A stretch of 64,000 bases of DNA from Streptomyces bikiniensis (GCA_000716465.1 JNWL01000003.1:124001-188000); one strand, 5' to 3'; counted from the stretch's first letter, positions 1-8,548 are shown. Program-made: numbers and translations. Notes: generated by a model not told the origin, from the letters alone.

Positions 1-188
1 TCGTCGGCGACAGCGTCTGGGACATGAAGGCCGCCCGCCGCGCCGGGGTCACCGTCGTCGGGCTGCTGTGCGGCGGCATCCCCGGGGCCGACCTGACCGG
101 GGCGGGCGCCGCCGACGTCTACGACGACCCGGCCGACCTCCTCGCCCGGCTCGACACCAGCCCCTTCGCCGCCGTCCCGCCGTCCTGA
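1..188 (+). CDS. HAD-family hydrolase, C-terminal end (partial)
   Basis: The window opens inside this gene; the frame starts at base 3 and 61 residues are visible before TGA at 186-188. The segment begins VGDSVWDMKAARRAG, the HAD motif IV region (acidic GDS..D) that binds Mg2+ in phosphoglycolate-phosphatase-like members, followed by a short Ala/Pro-rich tail. Its 3' end overlaps the end of the convergent LuxR-type gene by 70 bp, so each carries antisense to the other's 3' end. Substrate cannot be told from this piece. Confidence 0.8.
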   Translation, partial: VGDSVWDMKAARRAGVTVVGLLCGGIPGADLTGAGAADVYDDPADLLARLDTSPFAAVPPS

Positions 189-2830
189 CCCGGCGCCGGC
201 GGACCGGGGCCGGCCACCCCCGGGAGCTCGACCCGGGAGCGGATGCCCAGCCGGGCGAAGACCCCCCGGAGGTGGTGGTCGACCGTCCGCGGGCTCAGCG
301 CGAGCCGGTCGGCGATCTCCCGGTTGGTGGCACCCCGCGCGGCGAACCGGGCGATCCGCTGCTGCTGCGGCGTGAGCAGCCCCCACGCCGTCCGGTCGGC
401 GGGCCCGCCGACCGCGCCGCCCGTGGCGCGCAGCTCGGACCGGGCGTGGTCGGCCCAGCCGTCCGCAGCCGCCCGCTCGAAGGTCACGAGCGCGTCCCGC
501 AGCGGCTCCCGGGCCGCGCCCGGCCGCCGCCTGCGCCGCAGCCACGTCCCGTACGCGAGGAGGGTCCGGGCCCGCTCGAAGTCGTTGCCGCAGCTGTCGT
601 GGCGGCGGACGGCCTCGTCGAACCAGTACGCCGCCTCGTCCCCCCGGGCCCCGTCCCCCTGGGCGAGAAGCGCCCGGCAGCGGGCCAGCAGCGCCGGTGC
701 CGGACCGTCGAGGCCCTGCGCCGCCCAGACCGCGTACTCCCCGGCCGCCGACCGCGCCTCGGCCGCCCGCCCCGACGCGACGGCCGCCTCCACGAAGCAG
801 GGCACCACCAGCATCCGCAGCGCGAAGTGGCCGCCCCGGGGCCCGGGACGGACGAGCGGAACGAGCCGCGCCGCAGCCTGCGCGGCCAGACCGCGCCCCA
901 GCTCGTCCCGGGCCAGCGCCCACTCCGCGAGCGTCGCCGCCTGGACGAGGCCGTGCGGGCGCGCCGTGCCGAGGGCGAGGCCCGCGTGCTCCGCCACCGC
1001 GGGCCCGTCGCCCGTCACCGAGGCCACCAGGGCCAGGACGGCGTGCTGGTGGGCGGCCGCGTTCGGCTGCTCCGCCAGCTCGGCCGCCCGCAGCCCCTCC
1101 CGGGCGGTGCGCGCGGCCCGGCTGTACCGCCCGGCCCGCAGTTCGGCGTACGCGAGGTGTTCCAGGACGCGCGGCAGCAGGGTCGTACGGTGCTCCGCCC
1201 GGGCACGGGCGAGCGCGCGGGCGTGGACCCTGGCCGCCGCCGCGGTGTCCCCGAGCACCAGCGCGGCCGACCCCGCCCGCAGCAGCAGCCGGGGATCGTC
1301 CTCGGCGCCGTCCCGGGCGACCACCCGCGCCAGGGCCGGGCGGGCCTCGCCGAGCCGTACGGTCAGGGCGGCGCCGAGTCCGTCGAGGAAGTCGCGCTCC
1401 GTCCCCCCGGCGTCCCCGCCGCAGTCGAGGGCGGCCAGGCACGCGGCGACGTCGCCCCCGGCCCAGGCGGCCTCCACGGCGAGGAACCGGGCGTCGGACG
1501 CCTCGGCCGGCGCCCGGTCCCGCAGCAGCTCCGCCGCCCGCAGGAGCGCCTCGTGCGCGTCCATGACCGGCCCGCCCGCCAGTGCCGCCAGGCCGCGCAC
1601 GAGGTGCGAGCGGCCCCGGGCCGCGGGGGCGAGGGCGCGGACGGCGGCGGGCGGCCCGAGCCGGTCGGCGCGGTGGCGCTCGCCCCGGGCGAGCGCCGAC
1701 GCCGTACGGACCGGCCGGGGCGCGCCCGTCCGCCGGTCCCCGTGGTGCCGGGAGGCCGGGGCGGACGCGAGGACGGCCCGCCCGAGGAACGGGTCCTCGA
1801 AGCGGAGCAGTCCGTCGGCGCGCCGCAGCAGCCCGCCCGCGACCAGGCCGTCCAGCGGTTCGACGGGGGTGCCCGTCGCCCGCGCGCCGCCGAGGACGGC
1901 GCCGACGGAGACACCGGACAGGCGGCGCGCGCCCTCCCGCCCTCCCGCGTCGGTACGGCCCGCGCCTGTACGGCCCGTGTCGGTACGACCTGCGTCCGTA
2001 CGACCTGCCTCCGTACGATCCGCGTCCGCAAGGCCGGCGAGCGCCACCACCGTGAGCAGCCGCCGGGCGTCCGCGGGCAGGTGCGCCAGGAAACCGCCGT
2101 ACACCTCGGTGAGGACCGCCCCGTCGACCGGCTGCTCCGGCAGGGGGACGGCGCCCGCGAGCCGGGCGGCGCCGAGGCGCCGTACCGCCGAGACGAGGAC
2201 GCCGGGGTGCCCGGCCGCCTCCTCGACGAGCCGCCGTACGACCGGCGGCGCCGGGGGAGGGGCGCACAGGTCGTGCAGGAGGGCCCGCGCCCCGTCCGGG
2301 CCGAGGCGCCCGAGCCGTACGGTCTCCGCTCCCGGCACGTCGGGCGGCCGGTGGTGGCGGGCGGCCGACACGAGCCAGCGGGGCCCGCGGCGGCCCGGCA
2401 CCCGCTCCCGCCGCCACGCCGCGGCGAGCGCGGCGCGCGAATGGGCGTCCCAGAGGTGCAGGTCGTCCAGGCAGACCAGGACCGGAAGGTCCCCGAGGAG
2501 CCCGGACACGGCGGCGGCGAGGCCGTCCTCGCCCCGCGCGGTCCGCAGCGCCCGGCGCGCCTCCGGAGCGCCGGGCGCGAGGGCGGCGAACAGGGCCCGC
2601 GCGCCGCTCCACGGCACCCGGTGGCCGGGTGCGGCGACCCGGTGCGCCGGGCCGGGGAAGTCGTCGGCCGCCCGGGCGAGCAGGGCGGAACGGCCCTCGC
2701 CGGGGCCTCCGGTGACGAACAGGACCCCGCCGTTTCCGGCGGGGTCCGTCAGACGTGCCACCGCGGCGAGTTCGGCCGCGCGGTCGTACAGCCGGGGGCC
2801 GGGGGCGGTGACGTGGGTCGCTCCGCTCAC
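119..2830 (-). CDS. LuxR-family transcriptional regulator with AAA ATPase domain (LAL type)
   Basis: About 903 aa, the usual size of a large ATP-binding LuxR regulator. The GTG start at 2830 is the only good start before the conserved N-terminus; no clear Shine-Dalgarno (SD). The P-loop is GGPGEGRS at residues 41-48, with Arg47 where the family has the catalytic Lys. A Walker-B-like hydrophobic stretch ending LDD lies near residues 113-127, then a long helical TPR-like middle, and a LuxR HTH (TNREIADRLALSPRTVDHH) near residues 815-867. Residues 268-293 are an in-frame minisatellite of RT(D/E)AG type units. The gene likely controls a local metabolic or secretion operon; the target is unknown. 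The Lys-to-Arg change suggests weak or absent ATP hydrolysis (inference). Confidence 0.85.
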   Translation of the reverse strand: MSGATHVTAPGPRLYDRAAELAAVARLTDPAGNGGVLFVTGGPGEGRSALLARAADDFPGPAHRVAAPGHRVPWSGARALFAALAPGAPEARRALRTARGEDGLAAAVSGLLGDLPVLVCLDDLHLWDAHSRAALAAAWRRERVPGRRGPRWLVSAARHHRPPDVPGAETVRLGRLGPDGARALLHDLCAPPPAPPVVRRLVEEAAGHPGVLVSAVRRLGAARLAGAVPLPEQPVDGAVLTEVYGGFLAHLPADARRLLTVVALAGLADADRTEAGRTDAGRTDTGRTGAGRTDAGGREGARRLSGVSVGAVLGGARATGTPVEPLDGLVAGGLLRRADGLLRFEDPFLGRAVLASAPASRHHGDRRTGAPRPVRTASALARGERHRADRLGPPAAVRALAPAARGRSHLVRGLAALAGGPVMDAHEALLRAAELLRDRAPAEASDARFLAVEAAWAGGDVAACLAALDCGGDAGGTERDFLDGLGAALTVRLGEARPALARVVARDGAEDDPRLLLRAGSAALVLGDTAAAARVHARALARARAEHRTTLLPRVLEHLAYAELRAGRYSRAARTAREGLRAAELAEQPNAAAHQHAVLALVASVTGDGPAVAEHAGLALGTARPHGLVQAATLAEWALARDELGRGLAAQAAARLVPLVRPGPRGGHFALRMLVVPCFVEAAVASGRAAEARSAAGEYAVWAAQGLDGPAPALLARCRALLAQGDGARGDEAAYWFDEAVRRHDSCGNDFERARTLLAYGTWLRRRRRPGAAREPLRDALVTFERAAADGWADHARSELRATGGAVGGPADRTAWGLLTPQQQRIARFAARGATNREIADRLALSPRTVDHHLRGVFARLGIRSRVELPGVAGPGPPAPGQDGGTAAKGLVSSRARRSAGSS
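1951..2025. repeat. 15-bp in-frame minisatellite inside the LuxR-type gene
   Basis: Five consecutive 15-bp units, each starting gtacg, lie at 1951, 1966, 1981, 1996 and 2011. They differ by a few bases. Each encodes five residues of the RTxAG pattern, so copy changes keep the reading frame. Confidence 0.85.
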
Positions 2831-2871
2831 GCCGATCAGGTTACCGACCCGTACGGCACGGGACGGCGGGA

Positions 2872-2909
2872 GGCCTCCGGGTCTGGGCGGAGGCCCAGAC
2901 CCGGAGGCC
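2872..2909 (-). terminator. Rho-independent-type hairpin after the cutinase gene
   Basis: Perfect 16-bp inverted repeat (2872-2887 with 2894-2909) around a 6-nt loop, 35 bp past the cutinase stop on its own strand. There is no T run, which is common in Streptomyces terminators. It also lies just upstream of the LuxR-type start. Confidence 0.8.
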
Positions 2910-2943
2910 CCGTTCTGTGACGGCGCACAGATTGGCCGGGGCG

Positions 2944-3834
2944 TCAGGAACCGAGCGGGCAGCTGCCCCGGTACTCCTCGATCGTCAGGTCGGGCCGTGG
3001 CAGCGGGCAGAGGAACTGCTCGTAGCGGGTGTCGTCGTCGACGAAGCGCTTGAGCCAGGCGATGCTGTACTTCGCGATCGTCGTGTTCGAGGTGTTCGGG
3101 GTGAAGTGGGTGGCGCCGTTCAGCTCCAGGTACGCCTTGTCGAGCGAGCCCGGCAGGCTCTCGTAGAAGGGCTCCGAGTGGGTGGCGACGGGCGCGACCG
3201 TGTCGCCGTCCGCGCCGATGACCAGGGTGGGCGTGGTGATCTCGGGCCAGGTCTTGTCCGTGTTCCAGCCGGTGAGGGGGACGGCCGCCTTGAGGGAGGG
3301 CCGGCTCTTGGCGGCTTCGAGGGTCCCCCCGCCGCCCATGGAGTGCCCCATCACCCCGAGGCGGCCCGCGTCGATCCGGCCCCGCACGGCGCTGCGCTGC
3401 GTCAGGTGGTCGAGCGCGGCGAGGAGTTGCCGGCCCCGGCTGTCGGGCTGGTCGAGCGTGGTGAGGGTGTCGATGGTGAACACCACGAACCCCTGCGAGG
3501 CGAGGCGGGGGCCGAGCCAGGCGATGGAGGACTGGTACGCGGTGAACCCCGGCGAGATCACCACCGCGCCGAAGGTGCCGTCGGCGGTGGACGTCGGGTA
3601 GTAGATGGTCCCGCCTCCGAAGCCGGTGGCGGCGAGGGAGGAGACGGTGGTCTGGGAGACGGCGTAGGGGCCCCGCAGGGCCTCCACGCTCGCCCGGGTC
3701 GGCGCGGGACCGCGCTCGTACGGATTGGCCGCGGCGGCGGCGTCGGCGGTATCGGCGGCCCGGACGCCGGGGGCGAGGAGCAGGGTGAGGGAGGCGGCGG
3801 TGGCGGTGGCGGCTGCGGCAAGGTGTCGTCTCAC
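2944..3834 (-). CDS. Secreted cutinase / PET-hydrolase-like polyester esterase
   Basis: 296 aa. The GTG start at 3834 (VVRRHLAA) is preceded by a GAGAGGA SD and opens a Sec signal peptide ending near AADTADA; the mature enzyme begins ANPYERGP like Thermobifida cutinases. The alpha/beta-hydrolase triad is Ser165 in GHSMGGG, Asp211 in GADGDT and His near 243 in GATHF; Trp190 matches the substrate-stacking Trp of TfCut2 and IsPETase. Two Cys in the C-terminal tail (FLCPLP and GSCPLGS) form the expected disulfide. The oxyanion/aromatic-clamp position (SPGFTA, Phe97) is Phe rather than the usual Tyr. It should hydrolyse cutin-like polyesters or triglycerides outside the cell; PET activity is possible but untested. 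Confidence 0.93.
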   Translation of the reverse strand: MRRHLAAAATATAASLTLLLAPGVRAADTADAAAAANPYERGPAPTRASVEALRGPYAVSQTTVSSLAATGFGGGTIYYPTSTADGTFGAVVISPGFTAYQSSIAWLGPRLASQGFVVFTIDTLTTLDQPDSRGRQLLAALDHLTQRSAVRGRIDAGRLGVMGHSMGGGGTLEAAKSRPSLKAAVPLTGWNTDKTWPEITTPTLVIGADGDTVAPVATHSEPFYESLPGSLDKAYLELNGATHFTPNTSNTTIAKYSIAWLKRFVDDDTRYEQFLCPLPRPDLTIEEYRGSCPLGS

Positions 3835-3901
3835 GACGGAGTCGTCCTCTCGTGTCGTGCGGCGGCCGCCCTCCGGCGGAAACAGGAACGGGAACGCGAA
3901 C

Positions 3902-3940
3902 GGAGAGCGGCCGGGCCTTGGACTGGCCCGGCCACTCTCC
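3902..3940 (-). terminator. Hairpin after the aldo/keto reductase
   Basis: 16-bp arms (3902-3917 and 3925-3940, one G-T wobble) with a 7-nt loop, in the gap between the aldo/keto reductase end and the cutinase start. It probably ends the exporter-reductase transcript. A 16-bp direct repeat ggaaccaccggtcttc follows near 3967-4000. Confidence 0.75.
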
Positions 3941-4027
3941 GCGTCCGGCGTCCGGCCGGCATCGGTGGAACCACCGGTCTTCGGAACCACCGGTCTTCGC
4001 CGCCGGCTCCACCGGCTTCCGCCGGCC

Positions 4028-4858
4028 TCAGTCGAGGGTGTCGGGGTCCGGTCCGGTGCGCAGGCCGCGGTCGAGGCCGGCCATCGCCGCCATCTCCTCC
4101 GCGTCGAGGTCGAAGTCGAAGACGTCGATGTTCTCGCGGATGCGGGCGGGGGTGACGGACTTCGGGATGACGACGTTCCCGAGCTGGAGGTGCCAGCGCA
4201 GCACCACCTGGGCGGGGGACTTCCCGTGCCGGGCCGCCGTGCGGGCGACGACCGGGTCGGCGAGGACGGCGCCCTGGGCGAGCGGGCTCCACGCCTCGGT
4301 GGCGATCCCGTGGACGGCGTGCAGCTCGCGGAGCTCGCGCTGCTGGAGACCGGGATGCAGCTCGATCTGGTTGACGGCGGGCACGAGGTCGCTGCTGTCG
4401 AGCAGCCGCTCTAGGTGCGCGGGCGTGAAGTTGGAGACGCCGGCGGTGCGGACCCGCCCGTCCGCGACCAGCGTCCCGATGGCGCGCCAGGTGTCGACGT
4501 ACAGGTCGCGGGCCGGGGCGGGCCAGTGGATCAGGTACAGGTCGACGTGGTCGAGGCCGAGCTTGGCGAGGCTGTCGTCGAAGGCCCGCAGGGTGGCGTC
4601 GTACCCCTGGTCGGCGTTCCACAGCTTGGTGGTGACGTACAGCTCGTCGCGGGCGATGCCGGAGGCGGCGAGTGCCCGGCCGACCCCGGCCTCGTTGCCG
4701 TAGACGGCGGCGGTGTCCACGGAGCGGTACCCGGCCTCCAGGGCGTGGGCAACGGCGGTCGTGGTCTCGTCGTCGGGGACCTGGAAGACGCCGAAGCCGA
4801 GCCGGGGGATCTCGGTGCCGTCGTTGAGTACGAGGGCGGGGACGTGGGGGAGGGACAT
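4028..4858 (-). CDS. Aldo/keto reductase
   Basis: 276 aa, full length for a bacterial AKR5-type NADPH-dependent carbonyl reductase. Visible landmarks are the N-terminal GFGVFQV strand, the catalytic Asp/Tyr in [10 protein letters not shown], the Lys in TTKLW, the His in LIHWP, and the NADPH-binding IPKSV...R region near the C-terminus. It lies 71 bp downstream of the MFS exporter on the same strand, so the two are probably co-transcribed; this exporter plus reductase pairing suggests detoxification of a reactive carbonyl or a drug (inference). Cytoplasmic; substrate unknown. Confidence 0.9.
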   Translation of the reverse strand: MSLPHVPALVLNDGTEIPRLGFGVFQVPDDETTTAVAHALEAGYRSVDTAAVYGNEAGVGRALAASGIARDELYVTTKLWNADQGYDATLRAFDDSLAKLGLDHVDLYLIHWPAPARDLYVDTWRAIGTLVADGRVRTAGVSNFTPAHLERLLDSSDLVPAVNQIELHPGLQQRELRELHAVHGIATEAWSPLAQGAVLADPVVARTAARHGKSPAQVVLRWHLQLGNVVIPKSVTPARIRENIDVFDFDLDAEEMAAMAGLDRGLRTGPDPDTLD

Positions 4859-4929
4859 GAGGTGCGTCTTTCTCTGTGGGTTCCTCCAGGAGGCTTCTTC
4901 GCGAAGGCTCTGGAGCGGAGCGGGAGGGA

Positions 4930-6144
4930 TCAGTGGTGTACGGGGACGCGGGCGCCGCTGTCGACGGCCTCGGCGGCGGGGGCGTCGGCTCCGGTCGCGT
5001 GAGTCCGGCGCTCCAGCGCGGCGGACCAGAGGGCGAGGCCGAGGGCGGCGGCGGCCAGGACGGCGCCGACCCAGTTCGGGGCGGTGTAGCCGAAGCCGGC
5101 GGCGATGACCATGCCGCCGAGCCAGGCGGCGAGCGCGTTGCCGAGGTTGAAGGCGCCGATGTTGACGGCGGAGGCCAGGGTCGGCGCGCCGTGCGCCTGG
5201 TCGAGGACGCGCTTCTGGAGCGGGGGCACGGTGGCGAAGCCGAGCGCCCCGACGAGGAGGACGGTGATCGCGGCGAGGACCTTGTCGTGCGCGGTCACGG
5301 TGAACAGCGCGAGCACGAGCGCCAGCCCGCCGAGGGCCGTGTACAGCAGGGGCATCAGCGCGCGGTCGGCGAAGCGGCCGCCGAGGAGGTTGCCGAGGAA
5401 CATGCCGATGCCGAAGAGCACGAGCAGCCAGGTGACGGAGCCGTCCGCGTAACCGGCGACGTGGGTCATCATCGGTGCGACGTAGGTGATCGCGGCGAAG
5501 ACACCGCCGAAGCCGAGCACGGTCATGGCCATCGCGAGCAGGACCTGCGGGTTGCGGAAGGCCTTGAGCTCACCGCGTAGACGGGCGCCTTCCGGGCGGG
5601 GCATGGCGGGGACGAGCCTGGCGATGCCGAGCAGTCCGACCACACCGAGCGCGGCGACGGCGACGAAGGTGGTGCGCCAGCCCACGGCCTGTCCGACGAA
5701 GGTGCCGAGCGGCACGCCGACGATGTTGGCGACGGTCAGTCCGGTGAACATGGTGGCGATGGCGCCGGCCTTCCTGTCCGGCGCGACCAGTTCGGCGGCC
5801 ACGACCGACCCGATGCCGAAGAACGACCCGTGGGCGAGCGAGGCGACGACGCGACCGGTCAGCATCAGCCCGAAGCTCGGGGCGAGCGCGGAGAGCAGGT
5901 TGCCGAGCACGAACAGGCCCATGAGCAGCATCAGCATCCGCTTGCGGCTGACCTTGGTCCCGAGGACGGTGAGCAGGGGAGCACCGATGACGACGCCGAG
6001 CGCGTAGCCGGTGACCAGGAGGCCGGCGGTAGGGATGGTGACGCCGTAGTCGGCCGCGATGTGGGGCAGCAGGCCCATGATCACGAACTCGGTCGTACCG
6101 ATGCCGAAAGCCCCGACCGTAAGAGCGAGTAGCGCGAGCGGCAT
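4930..6144 (-). CDS. MFS transporter, DHA1 family (AraJ/Cml-like drug efflux)
   Basis: 404 aa with about 12 hydrophobic segments. ATG 6144 (MPLALLALTVGAFGIGTTEF) was chosen because it has the SD GAAGGGGGCGAG directly upstream and matches the family N-terminus; the frame stays open 14 codons further up but without an SD. The FGIGTTEFVIMGLLP opening, the loop-2 GTKVSRKRM (motif A) and the NIVGVPLGTFVGQ motif C mark an antiporter of the Cml/AraJ group. Likely exports a small drug or sugar-like compound using the proton gradient. A palindromic site overlaps its promoter. Confidence 0.9.
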   Translation of the reverse strand: MPLALLALTVGAFGIGTTEFVIMGLLPHIAADYGVTIPTAGLLVTGYALGVVIGAPLLTVLGTKVSRKRMLMLLMGLFVLGNLLSALAPSFGLMLTGRVVASLAHGSFFGIGSVVAAELVAPDRKAGAIATMFTGLTVANIVGVPLGTFVGQAVGWRTTFVAVAALGVVGLLGIARLVPAMPRPEGARLRGELKAFRNPQVLLAMAMTVLGFGGVFAAITYVAPMMTHVAGYADGSVTWLLVLFGIGMFLGNLLGGRFADRALMPLLYTALGGLALVLALFTVTAHDKVLAAITVLLVGALGFATVPPLQKRVLDQAHGAPTLASAVNIGAFNLGNALAAWLGGMVIAAGFGYTAPNWVGAVLAAAALGLALWSAALERRTHATGADAPAAEAVDSGARVPVHH

Positions 6145-6192
6145 GACTCGCCCCCTTCCAGAATTGATTGAGCGATCCCTTTGCACGCCTTC

Positions 6193-6222
6193 ACAATAGT
6201 TGCACGCGCGCTATATGTGCAA
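6193..6222 (-). promoter_or_regulatory. Promoter and palindromic operator of the MFS-reductase operon
   Basis: On the minus strand, -35 TTGCAC (6222-6217), an 18-nt spacer and -10 TATTGT (6198-6193) lie about 50 bp before the MFS start. TTGCAC (6200-6205) and GTGCAA (6217-6222) form an inverted repeat inside it, which looks like a MarR- or TetR-type operator. No regulator gene is next door. Confidence 0.55.
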
Positions 6223-6348
6223 GCGCGGGTAGGTGGTGTGCTCTGGATGGTGCCGCTCGCAAGCGCGAGCGGCTTCGGTCGCCCCCGATCCCGTCGCCCC
6301 TTCTGTCCTTTCGACGCCGTGCGGGCCCGGGTGCCGACGCGTCCCCGC

Positions 6349-6377
6349 AGGACAAGGGGGCACAGGCTGGTTACAGT
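6349..6377 (+). promoter_or_regulatory. Possible promoter of the amidinotransferase
   Basis: AGGACA (6349-6354), 17 bp, then TACAGT (6372-6377) about 50 bp upstream of the leader ORF. The rest of 6223-6345 shows nothing else I can name. Confidence 0.35.
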
Positions 6378-6425
6378 GCGTAAAAAGCCCGGTTCTTCAC
6401 GACAGGTGAGAGGAGGCGGTCGGCA

Positions 6426-6512
6426 GTGAACGCGTGGCGCGATCCCGCCCCCGTCCGGTCCCTCGCTCCGGCGGCCGGACGTGTGCCTCTCCTTGCGGCG
6501 GGTGGTCTCTGA
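6426..6512 (+). CDS. 28-residue leader ORF coupled to the amidinotransferase
   Basis: A GTG codon at 6426 follows a strong GAGAGGAGG SD by about 8 bases and reads 28 codons to a TGA at 6510-6512. That stop overlaps the amidinotransferase ATG as TGATG. The peptide (VNAWRDPAPVRSLAPAAGRV...) has no recognised domain. The good SD here and the weak one at the downstream ATG suggest translational coupling. It could instead be chance coding. Confidence 0.35.
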   Translation: MNAWRDPAPVRSLAPAAGRVPLLAAGGL

Positions 6513-7636
6513 TGTCGGCGTCCTCGACCCCGCCGGCGACCGGGGCGGTGCGTCCCCCCGGCTCGCCGGTCAGCACGCACAACGAATGGGATCCGCTGGA
6601 GGAGGTCGTCGTCGGACGCCTCGACGGCGCGACGATTCCCTCCGACCATCCGGTCGTCGCCTGCAACATCCCGCCCTGGGCGGCCCGGTTGCAGGGCATG
6701 GCCGGCGGCTTCCGCTATCCGCGCGTCCTGGTCGAGCGCGCCCAGCAGGAACTCGACCTGTTCGTCGGGCTCCTGCGGTCCCTCGGCGTCACGGTGACGC
6801 GTCCCGACGCCGTCGACCACAAGAAGCGCTTCAGCACACCCGACTGGTCCTCACGGGGTTTCTGCAACACCTGCCCGCGCGACAGCATGCTGGTGGTCGG
6901 CGACGAGATCATCGAGACGCCCATGGCGTGGCCCTGCCGGTACTTCGAGACCCACTCCTACCGCTCGCTCCTCAAGGCGTACTTCCGCGGGGGCGCCCGG
7001 TGGACGGCCGCGCCGAAGCCGCAGCTCACCGACGAGCTGTTCGATCCGGAATTCCGGATCCCCGGGGCCGGTGAGCCCCTGCGCTACGTCCTCACCGAAT
7101 TCGAGCCGGTCTTCGACGCGGCCGACTTCGCGCGGGCCGGACGCGACCTGTTCGTCACACGGAGCAACGTCACCAACCTCATGGGCATCGCATGGCTGCG
7201 CCGGCACCTCGGCCCGGGGTACCGCATCCACGAGATCGAGAGCCGCTGCCGCACCCCGATGCACATCGACACCACCTTCGTTCCCCTGGCGCCCGGAAAG
7301 GTCATGGTCAACCCGGACTACGTCGACGTCGACCGGCTGCCGGAGATCCTGCGCTCGTGGGACGTCCTGATCGCTCCCGAACCGGACCCGATCAAGGACC
7401 CCCTGCTCAGGATCACCTCGATGTGCGGCAAATGGCTGAGCATGAACGTCCTCGTGATCGACGGGAAACGTGTGATCGCGGAGCGGCATCACACCGGCAT
7501 GCTGCGCGCACTGGAGAAATGGGGATTCGAGCCGATCCCGTGCGACCTGCTGCACTACGCGCCGTTCGGCGGATCGTTCCACTGCGCCACCCTCGACGTC
7601 CGGCGCCGCGGCACGCTGGAGTCGTACTTCGACTGA
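6512..7636 (+). CDS. L-arginine amidinotransferase (AGAT/StrB1 family)
   Basis: 374 aa. The protein transfers an amidino group from arginine to an amine acceptor, releasing ornithine. The catalytic elements of the family are all present: FDAADF (Asp near 202), His251 in PMHID, and Cys358 in FHCATLDVRRRGTL near the C-terminus. The N-terminal VSTHNEWDPLEEV strongly resembles StrB1 and human AGAT. ATG 6512 was preferred; an internal GTG at the VSTHNEW position would also fit StrB1. In Streptomyces such enzymes make guanidino groups of aminoglycosides, but no aminocyclitol genes are nearby, so glycine (to guanidinoacetate) or another amine may be the acceptor. Followed by a small hairpin (7671-7691) before a convergent gene. 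Confidence 0.9.
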   Translation: MSASSTPPATGAVRPPGSPVSTHNEWDPLEEVVVGRLDGATIPSDHPVVACNIPPWAARLQGMAGGFRYPRVLVERAQQELDLFVGLLRSLGVTVTRPDAVDHKKRFSTPDWSSRGFCNTCPRDSMLVVGDEIIETPMAWPCRYFETHSYRSLLKAYFRGGARWTAAPKPQLTDELFDPEFRIPGAGEPLRYVLTEFEPVFDAADFARAGRDLFVTRSNVTNLMGIAWLRRHLGPGYRIHEIESRCRTPMHIDTTFVPLAPGKVMVNPDYVDVDRLPEILRSWDVLIAPEPDPIKDPLLRITSMCGKWLSMNVLVIDGKRVIAERHHTGMLRALEKWGFEPIPCDLLHYAPFGGSFHCATLDVRRRGTLESYFD

Positions 7637-7709
7637 CCCGCCCCGGCGGCCCCGTCGCCCGCGGGAGGGAGGAGGACGCGCGTGGTCCTCCCGGGGCGGG
7701 CGCCCGGGT

Positions 7710-8048
7710 TCAGAGACGGTCGTCCAGGAACGCCCTGAGTGCGGGGGCGGTCATGGGCCCCTCGCCGTGCGCCACCGCCTCGCCCTCCTTCAGGAGGACG
7801 CAGGACGGGGCTCCGGTCACGCCGTACCGTCCGGTCGCGGCCGGGCAGCGCGTGATGTCGGCGCGGACGACCGTCAGGCGGCCCGCGTACTCGTCGGCGA
7901 CGCCGCCCACGACGAGGTCCATCGCCCGGCAGGGCTCGATCGCCTTGGGCCACGTCCCGACGAAGTACGCGAGGACCGGGAGCCCGCTCATCCCGAGGAT
8001 GAAATCGAACTCCGCGTCCTCGCGGGGCCGGTGCACCCGCTGCGCCAT
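7710..8048 (-). CDS. Thioredoxin-fold protein lacking the CxxC motif
   Basis: 112 aa; ATG 8048 (MAQRVHRPR) has a GGGAG SD. The fold signature is readable: a beta strand LPVLAYFVGTW, a helix PCRAMDLVVGGVADEYAGRL, strand TVVRADI, GVTGAPSCVLL with the cis-Pro loop, and a C-terminal APALRAFLDDRL helix. Where thioredoxins have WCGPC it reads WPKAIEPC, so only one Cys remains and dithiol-disulfide exchange by the standard mechanism is impossible. A monothiol, chaperone or binding role is possible. It is convergent with the amidinotransferase and might or might not be linked to it. Confidence 0.75.
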   Translation of the reverse strand: MAQRVHRPREDAEFDFILGMSGLPVLAYFVGTWPKAIEPCRAMDLVVGGVADEYAGRLTVVRADITRCPAATGRYGVTGAPSCVLLKEGEAVAHGEGPMTAPALRAFLDDRL

Positions 8049-8221
8049 GGAGGCTCCCGTCCTCGCGTCCCGTCTTTCCACCACCATCATCCCCCCTTGG
8101 CCCCCTCATCCCCTCATCCCTCCTCGCCCCCCTCCTCCACACCTGGATCCCGCCGTGGCGCCGGCCTCCGGCCGCACCCCGCGCCGCCCGCCCCGGCCCG
8201 GCCGCCGCCCCGCGCGGCACC

Positions 8222-8491
8222 GTGCTCCTGCCCGCGCACCCGGCGACCTGCGACGCGCTCGCGGAACTCCTGGGCCGTACGGAGGAGTGGGCCCCGGCCG
8301 GCGGACCGTCCCCGGGCGAGACCGGCGCGGCGCTCCTGTCCGCCCACCCGGGCACCTGCGACGCGCCGGCGCGGCTCCTGGGCTGCGACGAGCCGTGGGC
8401 CCCGGCCGGTGCGGCCCCCCGCCCGCCGTCCCTGACGGACCGCCACCCGGACACCGCCCACGCGGTGGCGGACCTCCTCGCGGACCGGTGA
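8222..8491 (+). CDS. Small repeat-containing hypothetical protein
   Basis: 89 aa from GTG 8222, the only start in frame; no SD is seen. Three related units begin HPATCDALAELLG, HPGTCDAPARLLG and HPDTAHAVADLLA, the first two extended by a shared WAPAG. Upstream (8050-8150) is a pyrimidine-rich stretch. I recognise no family. It may be a real three-repeat protein or a chance GC-rich frame. Confidence 0.35.
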   Translation: MLLPAHPATCDALAELLGRTEEWAPAGGPSPGETGAALLSAHPGTCDAPARLLGCDEPWAPAGAAPRPPSLTDRHPDTAHAVADLLADR

Positions 8492-8548
8492 CAAGGGCCG
8501 ACGACACGGACCTGGGACACGGGCCGACGACACGGACCGGCGACACGG

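Noticed and set aside
68..3053. Very long plus-strand open frames antisense to the LuxR-type gene
   Set aside because: Arg/Pro/Gly-rich translations with no domain; GC-rich shadow of the real minus-strand gene.
6145..6186. Fourteen-codon N-terminal extension of the MFS exporter
   Set aside because: ATG 6144 has the SD and the conserved family start, and the extension would overlap the promoter.
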